DNA from: Verrucomicrobiota bacterium
GTDB lineage: Bacteria > Verrucomicrobiota > Verrucomicrobiia > JABWAM01
Assembly: GCA_016198745.1 (NCBI GenBank)
Contig: JACQHZ010000245.1
Coordinates: 1-42,837, forward strand
Direction: 5' to 3'
DNA: 42,837 bases
Part shown: positions 18,414-27,125 of the stretch, piece after piece
How the letters are laid out: each line of letters opens with the position of its first letter
Position numbering within the stretch: position 1 is the stretch's first letter
Notes under the pieces: generated by a model
Databases searched by the model: none
Told to the model about the DNA's origin: nothing
What the model saw: the letters and a program-made list of their open reading frames with translations, nothing else
Position numbers and translations under genes: made by a program

Positions 18414-18499
18414 TAATACCTATCCTTTCTTTTATAAGAAGAATATGTATTTTTGGACTGAAAGCAAGCAAAAAGAAGCAAGCTGATCCGCGACAAGTT

Positions 18500-19129
18500 T
18501 CGCGACGGGTTACCGCTTCCAAATCCGCTCCCATCGATCCAAAATTCATCAGCCGCGATGGCCATACGGCATGGCTTTGTTGCTCCGGCAACTTCACCAG
18601 CAACCAGCGCGTGAATCCTCCCGGCGGGCGCTATGCGCTGTGCCTGCAGGAAGTCCGCTTGCTGGCGCCGAACGATCCGCGTCACGAGAATCCGCTCCTC
18701 ACCGGGAACAACATCGCCCCCGCCGCCAGGTTGGTGACCAGTCCCACGCTCATGTGGAGCGACTCGATGCATCTCGTCGATGGGATTGTCGGCCTCGCGT
18801 CTGGCGGGCCCCCTCAGGATTGGCTGACCACGTGCGATATCGACTCGGGAACCGTGCGCCTGACCTGGACTGAACCGCAGCGGGTGGACCGTATCTGGCT
18901 TTTCCCGCCCGGGCAGCCGGTATCTCCCATTACCGATGCGATGCTGATCTTCAGTGACGGCTCGATGATCCCCACGGGACCAATTCCAAATGATCCGAAA
19001 CAGGGATTACAGATTGATTTCATGCCACGGTTGATCGAATGGTTGGTCCTGCTCATCACGCGATCTTCCCCGCCGAATCCATTCAGCACTGCGGGACTTT
19101 CCGAATTGGCGGTATTCGCGGCCAAATGA
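18500..19129 (+). pseudogene. Truncated DUF7402-like C-terminal domain of an exported protein
   Basis: The frame is open from 18398, but the first 35 or so codons look non-coding and there is no credible start or signal peptide. From about residue 47 the sequence becomes protein-like: FISRDGHTAWLCCSGNF and PPGGRYALCLQEVRLL. A discoidin-like module follows (VDGIVGLASGG, LTWTEPQRVDRIWLF, MLIFSDGSMIPTG, STAGLSELAVF) that fits DUF7402-type carbohydrate-binding domains. These normally sit at the C terminus of much larger secreted enzymes. I infer that the catalytic part was lost by deletion next to the GntR gene, and that this was once its divergent target. Confidence 0.5.
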
Positions 19130-19241
19130 AGATCATCTCCAGGCCAAACGGACAAAAGACAAGCAAATTACGAAACTTGGGCCGGGTTTTTTCTAACAGG
19201 ATGTTGAAAAACCATGATATGCGGCGTTGCCGTAAATTTGC

Positions 19242-19276
19242 TTTATCCTCCATTTTTCATTCTTCATCCTATCTTC
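19242..19276 (+). repeat. Degenerate heptanucleotide array (consensus TTCATYC)
   Basis: Five adjacent 7-base units with consensus TTCATYC, imperfect but in register. This is the least regular of the short-period arrays in the window. The space 19130-19427 holds no other feature that I can support. Confidence 0.35.
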
Positions 19277-19427
19277 CATGTCACAGCCAGATTCCATCCG
19301 GCTCAATGTAAAAATTAAGTCATTGCTATGCTTCGGACCATGTGGCAGCTTCCTTCTGGAGACTCGGCTGAGAGGAACCCTCCTCCACTTGTGGAAGCAG
19401 GGGGCCTCAAAAGCATTGTCTCCTTTT

Positions 19428-19577
19428 TTATTTCCGCGTGGTGAAGAGGTCCGGCACACAGACAATGTCTGTACTGTGGTAGGTCTTGGTGCCATCGTAT
19501 CCCTCCCCTTGCCACTGCAGTCCGTTGATTCGCGCACCAAATCGTTGCGCAATTTCATCTCTCACAGGGGCAGTCAT
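19428..19577 (-). CDS. Possible small protein downstream of glcF
   Basis: A 49-codon frame begins 15 bases after the glcF stop on the same strand. The peptide (MTAPVRDEIAQRFG at the start, later GLQWQGEGYDG and CVPDLF) has a protein-like composition. A GGAAGG motif lies upstream but at non-ideal spacing, about 18 bases. I do not recognise it. It may be the remnant of a longer gene or chance. Confidence 0.18.
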   Translation of the reverse strand: MTAPVRDEIAQRFGARINGLQWQGEGYDGTKTYHSTDIVCVPDLFTTRK

Positions 19578-19591
19578 AACAGATATAGAGT

Positions 19592-20890
19592 TCAACCTTC
19601 CGCCCGGTATGCCTCGGCCAGCAATGTCACTGGATGAGCGACGCGAACCGCCATCCCCCGCAGACGAAGGCCGGTGATGATCTGGAGCGCGCAGCCCGGA
19701 TTCGCCGTGGCCAGCGTCGTCGCGCCCGTGGAGACGACATGCCGAATCTTGCGCTCCAGGAGTTGGGCGGACATTTCGGGCTGGGTGATGTTGTAGATGC
19801 CCGCGCTGCCGCAACACCAGGTCGCTTCGGGAAGCTCAACGATCTCGTAATCGGGGAGCGATGCCAGGATCGCGCGCGGTTGCCGTGAAATCTTCTGCCC
19901 GTGGACCAGGTGACACGCCTCATGATACGCCAGCCGCGTCTTGGTCGGCCGCGAGGAGGGGGTTGGCTTTCGGAAACCGATCTCCACCAGGTACTCCGAG
20001 ATGTCCCGGACTTTCGCGGACCATATCCGGGCGCGTTCGGCATAGCCGGGGTCGTCCGCCAATAGGCGGTCATAATGCCGGATATGCGAGCCGCACCCCG
20101 CCGCGTTGATGATGACGGCATCGAGATTTTCCGCGCCAAAGGCGTCCAGATTTTTCCGCGCGAGCGCGCGGGCGAGTTCCCACTCGCCGTTGTGGCCGTG
20201 AAGCGATCCGCAGCATTCCTGCAGCGGCGGAATGACCACGCCGCATCCGTTTTGCTCCAGCACCTCCACGGTGTCGCGATTGATGTCCGCAAAGGCGATG
20301 TCCTGGACGCAACCGGCAACCAACCCGACCTTCCGTTGCGGTCCTTCGCCGGCGCGCGCAGTTTGATAACCGAGCGGCGTGAACCGATCGGAAATGGCCG
20401 GGGTGAGCGGTTCCAGTTCGCGGAGTCGTTTGGGCAGCAGGCGCATGAGGCCGGAGCGCCGCGCCAGAGTTTGCAGCCCTGATTTTTGATAGAGCCGCAT
20501 GGCGCGGCCCAGCCAGCGCAACCGGCCGCGCGACAAGAAAAGCCATCGCACGGTCACCTGGCGGATCAGATTGCGCTTCGGGCGCGCAAGAACGCCGACG
20601 CGTTCGACCTCCGCCCGCGCCATGTCGAAGAGATGCGCGTAATCCACGCCTGCGGGACAGGCGGTTTCGCAGGCGAGACATCCCAGGCAGAAATACATCT
20701 CTTCGCCAAAGACGCGGGTGACCTCGAGCTTGTTGTCCGCAACGGCGCGCATCAGGGCGATGCGGCCGCGCGGGCTGGCGGCCTCGCGTTGGGTGGCGTC
20801 GTAGGTGGGGCACGTCGGCAGGCACAAGCCGCAGTGCATGCATTGTTGCACCACCGAGTAATCAAGGTCGTGGAGAAATCCGCGCGACAT
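19592..20890 (-). CDS. glcF: Glycolate oxidase iron-sulfur subunit
   Basis: The iron-sulfur subunit that takes electrons from GlcD during oxidation of glycolate or a related 2-hydroxy acid at the membrane. Two 4Fe-4S motifs appear near the N terminus (CMHCGLCLPTCP and CLGCLACETACPAG). Two CCG-type cysteine-rich domains follow (GCVQDIAF ... ECCGSLHGHNGE and YHEACHLVHGQ ... WCCGSAGIYN). The start at 20890 gives MSRGFLHDLDYSVVQQC; an ATG at 20911 adds seven residues. It follows glcD by 121 bases on the same strand. No GlcE-like subunit is present, as in two-gene versions of the system. An octamer doublet (CCCATCAT-type) lies immediately before the start. Confidence 0.87.
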   Translation of the reverse strand: MSRGFLHDLDYSVVQQCMHCGLCLPTCPTYDATQREAASPRGRIALMRAVADNKLEVTRVFGEEMYFCLGCLACETACPAGVDYAHLFDMARAEVERVGVLARPKRNLIRQVTVRWLFLSRGRLRWLGRAMRLYQKSGLQTLARRSGLMRLLPKRLRELEPLTPAISDRFTPLGYQTARAGEGPQRKVGLVAGCVQDIAFADINRDTVEVLEQNGCGVVIPPLQECCGSLHGHNGEWELARALARKNLDAFGAENLDAVIINAAGCGSHIRHYDRLLADDPGYAERARIWSAKVRDISEYLVEIGFRKPTPSSRPTKTRLAYHEACHLVHGQKISRQPRAILASLPDYEIVELPEATWCCGSAGIYNITQPEMSAQLLERKIRHVVSTGATTLATANPGCALQIITGLRLRGMAVRVAHPVTLLAEAYRAEG

Positions 20891-21011
20891 GATGGGATGA
20901 TGGGCGGGCATGGACGGGGAAAGGACAAATGGGGCAGGAGGGCGGCCTTCTGCTTCAGATCATTTTCTCAACGAACCTGGATGAGCGCGGGCGCCTTCCC
21001 TTGCTTGCCTT

Positions 21012-22430
21012 TCATTTCCTCTCCGCTCCATCCCGCCCCTCTTGTTCATCGAACATTTTTCCAGGATTCATAATGCCGTTGGGATCAAACACCTGTTTGA
21101 GCCGGCGATGGACTTCCAGGCCGACAGGACCGATGACCATCGGCAGGAATTTTTTCTTGGCGAGACCCACTCCGTGTTCACCGGTGATGGTGCCCTCCAA
21201 CGCCACCGCTTTTTCAAAAATTTCGGTGAATGCCTGCTCGACGCGATGAATTTCGTCATGATTGCGTTCGTCGGTCAGGAACGTGGGATGAAGGTTCCCG
21301 TCGCCCATGTGGCCGAAGGTGCCGATCCGCACCTTGAATTTTTCCGCGGTTTGCTGGATGAAGTTGATCATCTCCGCCAGATGGCTGCGGGGCACGGTGG
21401 CATCTTCAAGAATGGTGGTGGGAGCGACACGCGCCAGGGCGCTGAAGGCGGTGCGCCGCGCGGCGGCAAGACGGACGGCTTCCTCGTCGCTTTTCGCGAT
21501 GGTAACTTCGACAGCGCCATGCTCGCGCGCAATCCCACTCATCATGGCCGATTCCTCTTCCACGACGGCAGGATGGCCGTCGGTTTCCATCAACAGCAGC
21601 GCCTCGGCGTCAAGCGGCAGACCGATTTTTGCGTATTCCTCCACGCAACGAATGGTGGTGCGATCCAGAAACTCCAACGTGCAGGGAATGATGTGGGCGG
21701 CGACGATGGCAGAGACGGTTTCCGCCGCCGCCGACGTGGAGGCAAAAGTCGCCAGGAGCGTTTTCTTGGCCCTGGGTTTGGGCGTCAACCGCAGAAGGAC
21801 CCGGGTGATCACGCCAAGCGTGCCTTCCGAACCGATGAAGATGTCCTTGAGATTGTAACCCGCCACGTCCTTCACACAGGCGGTGCCGGTCCGGAGAATG
21901 TCGCCGTTGGGCAGCGCCACCTCCAGCGCCATCACATAATCGCGAGTGACGCCGTACTTGAGGCCGCGCAGGCCGCCGGAATTGTTGGCGACGTTGCCGC
22001 CGATGGTCGAGATGCGCATCGAACCGGGATCAGGCGGATAAAAAAGGCCGTGGGGCAACGCCGCCTCGTCGAGTTTGGCGGTGATGACGCCCGGTTCCAC
22101 CAGGGCGGTCAGGTTTGCAGGATCAATCCTGAGGATGCGGTCCATCCGCACCATGCAAAGCACGATGCAGCCGGGAACAGGAATCGCCCCCCCGCTCAAG
22201 CCCGTGCCCGAGCCGCGGGTGACAATCGGCATGCGATGGTGATCGGCAAGCTTGAGGATGTCGGAAATCTGCGGCACTGAATCGGGAAAGACGATGCAGC
22301 CGGGCATTTCGTTGAGAATGGGAGTGCCGTCGAAGGAATAGGTGATCAGGTCCTCCTGTCGGGTCAGCACCCGGTCTGCCCCCAACAACCGGACCAGGCG
22401 TGAGATGTGGGTCGGGTCAATGGCATTCAT
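21012..22430 (-). CDS. glcD: Glycolate oxidase FAD subunit (GlcD-type FAD-linked oxidase)
   Basis: A PCMH-type flavoprotein of 472 residues. FAD-binding blocks are VTRGSGTGLSGG near 70, PPDPGSM with TIGGNVANNSGG near 145, and GSEGTLGVITRV. The C-terminal oxidase domain has FGHMGDGNLHP, and TGEHGVGLAKK closes the active site. The pairing with glcF points to glycolate or lactate oxidation. The close relatives D-lactate dehydrogenase and other 2-hydroxy-acid oxidases cannot be separated by sequence alone. The gene diverges from the LacI regulator at 22584 across a 150-base space. Confidence 0.87.
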   Translation of the reverse strand: MNAIDPTHISRLVRLLGADRVLTRQEDLITYSFDGTPILNEMPGCIVFPDSVPQISDILKLADHHRMPIVTRGSGTGLSGGAIPVPGCIVLCMVRMDRILRIDPANLTALVEPGVITAKLDEAALPHGLFYPPDPGSMRISTIGGNVANNSGGLRGLKYGVTRDYVMALEVALPNGDILRTGTACVKDVAGYNLKDIFIGSEGTLGVITRVLLRLTPKPRAKKTLLATFASTSAAAETVSAIVAAHIIPCTLEFLDRTTIRCVEEYAKIGLPLDAEALLLMETDGHPAVVEEESAMMSGIAREHGAVEVTIAKSDEEAVRLAAARRTAFSALARVAPTTILEDATVPRSHLAEMINFIQQTAEKFKVRIGTFGHMGDGNLHPTFLTDERNHDEIHRVEQAFTEIFEKAVALEGTITGEHGVGLAKKKFLPMVIGPVGLEVHRRLKQVFDPNGIMNPGKMFDEQEGRDGAERK

Positions 22431-22550
22431 GGAGAAGATGTGAATATAAAGGAAGCCGGTCGAAAAATCACGAATTCATTCACACCATGCTGACGACGCA
22501 TCGCTTGCAGCATGCGCACGTTACAAAATTTCTTAAGAATTTCCTTGCAT

Positions 22551-22564
22551 TCCTAACGTTAGGA
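22551..22564. promoter_or_regulatory. Perfect 14-bp palindrome, probable LacI-type operator
   Basis: TCCTAACGTTAGGA is perfectly self-complementary with a central CG, as LacI-family operators often are. It lies 19 bases before the ATG of the LacI-type gene, between TTGCAT (22545) and TATAGA (22565). It is a candidate autoregulatory site; no second copy was found in the cluster. Confidence 0.5.
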
Positions 22565-22583
22565 TATAGAGTGGAAGGAAAAT

Positions 22584-23597
22584 ATGGGAATCACGCTCAA
22601 AGATGTGGCGCAAGAAACGGGGTTTTGCATTCAGACGGTGTCGGATGTGCTGAATTGTCATGACCCCCGCTACAGCGAAGCGACCCGTCGCAAGATTCGG
22701 AAAGCGGCGGACCAGTTGGAGTACCAGCCCGACCGCATGGCGCAGGCCATGGTGCGCGGCCGCACGCAGACGATCGGAATGGTGGCCACGAACCTCACGA
22801 CGCCGGTGACCATGGAGAAGATTGAGGCCATTTGCCACCAGGCCTGGCGCATGGAGTACCAGGTCTATCTGGCTGCGAAAGAGAATGAGGAGGCGGGATT
22901 GAGGATCATGCGGGATTTTTTGGGACGGCGGGTGGAAGGGTTGATTTGCTTCACGGGGTTTGGCTATGATCCAGCCCCCTATCGTGAGTTGATCCGGAAA
23001 GGCGTTCCCACTGTTTTGATCGGTGGACTTGAGGAATCAAAAGGCTTGCCGGTGGTGGATGTGGACGCAGCGGAGGGTCTTTTTCAGACCACTTGCCACC
23101 TTTTGGAGTTGGGCCATCGGGACATCGCGTTTTTGCCGGGGCGTTACCTGGCCTCCTTTGCACATGGGCGGATGGCAGGATACCGGCGGGCGCTCAAGGC
23201 GCGGCGGGTTCCCATCCGCGAGAATCTGATCCTGGTGGATCGGGACATCACGCCGAAGGAAGTTTACCGACAAACGAAAAGGTTGATGAAACTGGCGCGT
23301 CCTCCGACGGCCATCATCTACAGCAACGATCAAATGGCGCTCATCGGCATGCACGCGCTGTGGGCTGAGGGCTACCAGGTTCCCGGGGACGTCTCGGTGG
23401 CGGGATATGACGACCTGCCATTTGCCGAGTTCCTGCATCCAGCCTTGACGACCGTGCGTCAGCCGCGCGGCGAGTTCGCGCAGGTGGTGCTGGATCTCTT
23501 GATGAAACAGATTCATGGCGGGAAGGCGGCGCTTCAACCCCGGTTGCTCAAGCCCGAGCTGATGTTGCGGCCATCGACCGGACCGGCCAGGGTTTAG
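22584..23597 (+). CDS. LacI-family transcriptional regulator
   Basis: A 337-residue regulator. The N-terminal helix-turn-helix is [18 protein letters not shown] followed by the hinge-type helix ([13 protein letters not shown]). The sensor domain starts [11 protein letters not shown] and contains [34 protein letters not shown] and [17 protein letters not shown], all standard in the family. GTGGAAGGAAA just before the ATG at 22584 is a good ribosome binding site. The 14-bp palindrome upstream suggests autoregulation. Its neighbours downstream (prepilin, GH78-like enzyme, sugar dehydrogenase, DUF4838 protein) are the probable regulon. The ligand is unknown; a rhamnose- or uronate-related sugar is a guess from those neighbours. 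Confidence 0.9.
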   Translation: MGITLKDVAQETGFCIQTVSDVLNCHDPRYSEATRRKIRKAADQLEYQPDRMAQAMVRGRTQTIGMVATNLTTPVTMEKIEAICHQAWRMEYQVYLAAKENEEAGLRIMRDFLGRRVEGLICFTGFGYDPAPYRELIRKGVPTVLIGGLEESKGLPVVDVDAAEGLFQTTCHLLELGHRDIAFLPGRYLASFAHGRMAGYRRALKARRVPIRENLILVDRDITPKEVYRQTKRLMKLARPPTAIIYSNDQMALIGMHALWAEGYQVPGDVSVAGYDDLPFAEFLHPALTTVRQPRGEFAQVVLDLLMKQIHGGKAALQPRLLKPELMLRPSTGPARV

Positions 23598-23629
23598 CCA
23601 ACGGAATCAACTGCATCCATAGATCCATA

Positions 23630-24514
23630 ATGAAGAATCCAAAAATACAGTTTTCGGAGACGTTCATCAGTAACCAATCAATAGTGATCAGTGACCAGTC
23701 ATCAGTAATCAGTCACGACGGTCTTCCGTCTCCGCTGATTACTAAAAAACTGATTAAGGAAAAAATCACCCTGGGAAGGATGATAACGGATGACCGATCA
23801 CTGATAACTTCTATTCGGCATTCGGCATTCGGCATTCGACATTCAGCCTTTACGCTCATCGAGTTGCTTGTGGTGATCGCGATCATTTCGCTATTGGCTG
23901 CCCTGCTCTCACCCGCGCTGAAAGCGGCCAAGGAATCCGCCGCGCGCGTCAAATGCACGAACAATCTCAGGCAGTGGGGCATGGCGTGTCTGCTGTATGC
24001 CCAGGACAACGATGATTATGTTCCGCTGCACCTGTATGAAGGGAAAGGCTGGCCCGATCGGGTTCAAGTTTATGTCAAAGAGGACATCAATGCTTACTGG
24101 AACGCTTGGTTCACTCACATCACGAGTCCCGGCAACTGGGACAAGTACAAGAACTCGATTTGGGTTTGTCCCGGGGAAAAGGACATTTTTTCGCAGCAAA
24201 ATGCCTATTGCTATGGCATCAGCATCAATCACAGTTATGCGGACTCGGGGGAAGCAGCCTTTGTCCGGTTTTCGCAGTTCGCCTGGCCGTCTGAATACTG
24301 TCTCCTGGCTGATTCGAGAGCCGATACGAAGCTGTACATCAGCGCCGGCTGGAAACTGCGCGATTGGAATGGCATGGACAAGCGTCACGGAGGACATCCC
24401 AATTTTTATTACGCCGACGGCCATATCGCGCCATTCACGCAACCCTTGTATGGGTGTGCCGAGCCTCCTCAATCCTATGAATCCCCCTATAATCACCTTT
24501 GGTTTGTCAAGTAA
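23630..24514 (+). CDS. H-X9-DG prepilin-like protein (pseudopilin) 2, with repeat-encoded leader
   Basis: The mature part begins at [17 protein letters not shown], a pilin-type helix with alanine before the expected cleavage site. It ends with [13 protein letters not shown], an exact H-X9-DG signature. The frame is open from 23630, but the first 74 codons are largely translated repeat DNA: a CAGTNAY heptamer array, then an ATTCGGC array encoding IRHSAFG repeats directly before the helix. A start at 23780 would give a more normal 24-residue leader. No start has a good ribosome binding site, so I give the longest frame. Heptamer slippage would shift the frame. It follows the LacI gene by 32 bases and precedes the GH78-like enzyme. 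Confidence 0.8.
   Translation: MKNPKIQFSETFISNQSIVISDQSSVISHDGLPSPLITKKLIKEKITLGRMITDDRSLITSIRHSAFGIRHSAFTLIELLVVIAIISLLAALLSPALKAAKESAARVKCTNNLRQWGMACLLYAQDNDDYVPLHLYEGKGWPDRVQVYVKEDINAYWNAWFTHITSPGNWDKYKNSIWVCPGEKDIFSQQNAYCYGISINHSYADSGEAAFVRFSQFAWPSEYCLLADSRADTKLYISAGWKLRDWNGMDKRHGGHPNFYYADGHIAPFTQPLYGCAEPPQSYESPYNHLWFVK
23668..23716 (+). repeat. Heptanucleotide array, consensus CAGTNAY
   Basis: Seven contiguous 7-base units, the last four close to CAGTNAY. Thirty-three bases of it (23683-23715) recur with one mismatch at 28311-28343, before the other prepilin gene of this cluster. The array resembles the short tandemly repeated heptamers (STRR) known from filamentous cyanobacteria. Confidence 0.75.
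23813..23847 (+). repeat. Heptanucleotide array ATTCGGC in a prepilin leader
   Basis: Three perfect ATTCGGC units followed by ATTCGAC and ATTCAGC, ending two codons before the conserved pilin helix. Because 7 is not a multiple of 3, gain or loss of one unit would break the leader frame upstream of the cleavage site. Confidence 0.8.
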
Positions 24515-24578
24515 GAGCAAAAGCAATCTGTGAAAACCCGTTCAATTCATAACCATTCAGGGCATCCCTTCGCTCGCT

Positions 24579-24659
24579 GTCATTCCCGCGAAAGCGGGAA
24601 TCCAGATCTCGCGCAGAAGAAAATCGAACAAACTGGCTTCCCGCTTTCGCGGGAATGAC
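24579..24659. repeat. Inverted pair of dRS3-like REP palindromes
   Basis: A 27-base unit at 24579-24605 and its reverse complement at 24633-24659 differ at one position. Each contains the palindrome ATTCCC-N8-GGGAA(T/G), the form of the Neisseria dRS3 repeat that also occurs widely in other bacteria. The pair forms an REPIN-like structure in the space between the prepilin and the GH78-like gene. Confidence 0.7.
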
Positions 24660-24697
24660 CTGAATAGTTCCTTCAACTTCCACCAACAGGAATCCTT

Positions 24698-24739
24698 ATG
24701 AGCACATTTCCCGCTCAGCCCGATCAAGCGACGCCATGA
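24698..24739 (+). CDS. Possible 13-codon leader peptide before the GH78-like gene
   Basis: ATG at 24698 after CAGGAATCCTT opens a 13-residue frame (MSTFPAQPDQATP) whose TGA overlaps the ATG of the next gene (ATGA at 24736-24739). The large gene has no clear ribosome binding site of its own, so the peptide could serve for translational coupling. It could equally be the original start of the gene displaced by an indel. Confidence 0.3.
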   Translation: MSTFPAQPDQATP

Positions 24740-27114
24740 TAAAAAAACAACCCGATTCCGCCAATGGCCTTTTCCATTCCGCACAGCCGGTTTGGCCCGT
24801 CGGGCGGGAATCCGAAAAGAACCTTCTCGTTGGCTTTCGAGCTGTTTTCGACGCGCGGGAGAGATCTCCTTGGTGTCTGCGCGTGGCCGCATCCACGATC
24901 TACCGCGCGTACTTGAATGGAACGTTTCTTTGTCATGGGCCGGCGCGCGGGCCGCACGGATATTTCCGCGTGGACGAGTGGCCGCTGGCAGAACTGCTCA
25001 CGGTTGGCACGAACTGGATCGCGATCGAAGTGGCAGGTTACAACATCAACAGCTACGCGCTCATCAGTCAACCATCGTTTCTCCAAGCGGAAGTGGTTGC
25101 AGATGGAAAGACGTTCGCTTCGACGGCGGGCGAGGGAACAAACTTCGAAGCGGCAACCCTCCCCGATCGCACCCAAAGGGTGCCGCGCTACAGCTGGCAG
25201 CGACCCTTCTCGGAAGCGTATCGGCTGCGGCCCGGCTACGACCTCTGGCGGATCGAACGTTCCGCCGCCTTTGTCCCCGTGCGCTGCGGCGTGGTCGGCG
25301 CCAAGCGATTGCTCCCGCGGCGCGTTCCCTATCCGACGTTTCCTGTGCGCGCGCCGCGCTGGCACGTGGCGAGCGGGGCCGTTCGTGACGGTGCGGAGGG
25401 CGAGTCGCTGTGGAAACCGAGTTTCCTGACCGACATTGGTCCGGACCTGGAGGGATTCACCGAAGCCGATTTGGAAGCGATCCCGCTATTCGATTTACAG
25501 CGCGTTGCGACGACTTCGCGGCGCGAACTCGACGGTCCCGTGGACACGCCTTCCGTGTTTTCCCTCGATGCAAATTCATTTCACCTGCTCGATTTCGGCG
25601 CAGACCTGACGGGGTTTCTCGGCGCGCGAATCCGCTGCGCCGCGCCCGCAAAACTGTGCTTCGCCTTTGATGAGATCCTCACCGACGGCGACGTGGATTT
25701 CAAACGACTGAATTGCGCCAATGTCGTCCGTTGCGACCTGCTTGAAGCCGGCGTGTATGAATTCGAGACGGTCGAGCCGTACGTGCTTCGCTATCTCAAA
25801 CTGATCGCCCTCGATGCTGCATGTCTGGTCGACCACGTCTCTTTGCGCGAGTATGCCAACCCGCAGGTGTTCGATGCGCACTTCGCTTGCAGCGACCGTC
25901 GCCTGAACCGCGTCTTCGAGGCGGGGCGTGAGACCTTCCGACAGAACGCAGTGGATATTTTCATGGATTGTCCGTCGCGCGAGCGGGCGGGTTGGCTGTG
26001 CGACAGTTACTTTGCGTCGCGCGTCGCGCCCGATCTGATGGGCAACGCCGTCATCGAGCGAAACTTTTTCGAGAACTTCCTGCTCGCTCCTCCGTTCGCG
26101 TCCTTGCCCGACGGGATGCTGCCGATGTGTTATCCCGCGGACCACCCGCGCGGCAGCTTCATCCCCAATTGGGCGTTGTGGTTCGTGCTGCAAATGGAGG
26201 AATACTTCATTCGCAGCGGCGATCGGGCGATGGTGGACGGATTGCGGCCGAAAATCGTGCGGCTGTTCGAGTATTTCCGTCAGTTCCACAACAGCGATGG
26301 GCTGCTCGAAAAACTGCCCGGATGGATCTTCGTCGAATGGTCGAAAGCGAACGACTTTGTCCAGGACGTGAACTACCCGACCAACATGCTTTACGCCTCG
26401 GCGCTCGAAGCCGCGGACCGACTCTACCGCCTGCCGTCGCTTGCGGCCGATGCGGAGAGAATCAAGAACGCGATCCGGCAGCAGTCGTTCGACGGACGCT
26501 TCTTCTTGGATAATGCCCTGCGCGAAGACCGCGGGCTGCGCGTTACGACCAACCGGACCGAAGTCTGTCAATACTTTGCGTTCTACTTTGGCGTCGCTTC
26601 GCCACAGACACACGGCCGTCTCTGGGACACCCTGCGTGACGAATTTGGCATGGAACGGAACCCAAGCCGGAGTTACCCGGACGTTCATCGGGCGAATGCG
26701 TTTGTCGGCAACTATCTGCGCATGGAGCTTCTCTCCCGCTACGACTGTCACGCGCGTCTCCTCGAAGAAGCGCGAGACCATTTCCATAAAATGGCGGAGA
26801 TTACAGGCACGCTCTGGGAGAATGACGACGTGAGAGCGAGTTGCAACCACGGTTTTGCTTCGCATGTTGTCCACGTCTGGTATCGCGACATTCTCGGCAT
26901 CCATCGCATCGATGCGCAGGAAAGGAAGGTGGTCTTGCGATTCACCGACCTGCCGCTGGAATGGTGCGAAGGCCGCATGCCCGTCGGTCGCGACGCGGTC
27001 CACCTGAGCTGGTGGCGCGACGGCGGCAAGTTGCATTACCGCGTGCGTGCGCCGGCCGCCTTTTCGATCGCTGTGGATCATCGCTGCGCCGAAGAAATCA
27101 TCCCGCATCCGTGA
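24736..27114 (+). CDS. GH78-like alpha-L-rhamnosidase family enzyme
   Basis: A 792-residue protein with no signal peptide, thus probably cytoplasmic. The N-terminal beta domains (AVFDARERSPWCLRVAAST, NGTFLCHGPARGPHGYF) resemble the substrate-binding modules of GH78. The (alpha/alpha)6-barrel begins near residue 385. DCPSRERAGWLCDS near 410 replaces the family's DCPQRDERLGWTGD and keeps an acidic residue in the catalytic-acid position. TGTLWEND near 690 carries the glutamate expected as general base, followed by SCNHGFASHVVHVWYRDILGI, a GH78 signature. The divergent acid motif makes the exact sugar uncertain. The next gene starts 12 bases downstream, suggesting that it oxidises the released sugar. 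Confidence 0.78.
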   Translation: MIKKQPDSANGLFHSAQPVWPVGRESEKNLLVGFRAVFDARERSPWCLRVAASTIYRAYLNGTFLCHGPARGPHGYFRVDEWPLAELLTVGTNWIAIEVAGYNINSYALISQPSFLQAEVVADGKTFASTAGEGTNFEAATLPDRTQRVPRYSWQRPFSEAYRLRPGYDLWRIERSAAFVPVRCGVVGAKRLLPRRVPYPTFPVRAPRWHVASGAVRDGAEGESLWKPSFLTDIGPDLEGFTEADLEAIPLFDLQRVATTSRRELDGPVDTPSVFSLDANSFHLLDFGADLTGFLGARIRCAAPAKLCFAFDEILTDGDVDFKRLNCANVVRCDLLEAGVYEFETVEPYVLRYLKLIALDAACLVDHVSLREYANPQVFDAHFACSDRRLNRVFEAGRETFRQNAVDIFMDCPSRERAGWLCDSYFASRVAPDLMGNAVIERNFFENFLLAPPFASLPDGMLPMCYPADHPRGSFIPNWALWFVLQMEEYFIRSGDRAMVDGLRPKIVRLFEYFRQFHNSDGLLEKLPGWIFVEWSKANDFVQDVNYPTNMLYASALEAADRLYRLPSLAADAERIKNAIRQQSFDGRFFLDNALREDRGLRVTTNRTEVCQYFAFYFGVASPQTHGRLWDTLRDEFGMERNPSRSYPDVHRANAFVGNYLRMELLSRYDCHARLLEEARDHFHKMAEITGTLWENDDVRASCNHGFASHVVHVWYRDILGIHRIDAQERKVVLRFTDLPLEWCEGRMPVGRDAVHLSWWRDGGKLHYRVRAPAAFSIAVDHRCAEEIIPHP

Positions 27115-27125
27115 GGTAATCAACC

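Noticed and set aside
19193-19558. A 121-codon minus-strand frame after glcF
   Set aside because: The translation has no protein-like regularity, it includes the TTCATYC heptamers, and it overlaps a slightly better small frame. No support for a gene.
21042-22280. A 412-codon plus-strand open frame
   Set aside because: It is antisense to glcD, which has all its FAD and active-site motifs; the antisense frame is an artefact of GC-rich third positions.
23668-23716. A CRISPR array
   Set aside because: Units are 7 bases, contiguous and without spacers; the same holds for 23813, 28310, 28537 and 40183. No cas genes are present.
25576-27123. A 515-codon minus-strand open frame
   Set aside because: It is antisense to the GH78-like gene, whose motifs and neighbours are clear. 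The frame has no family features.
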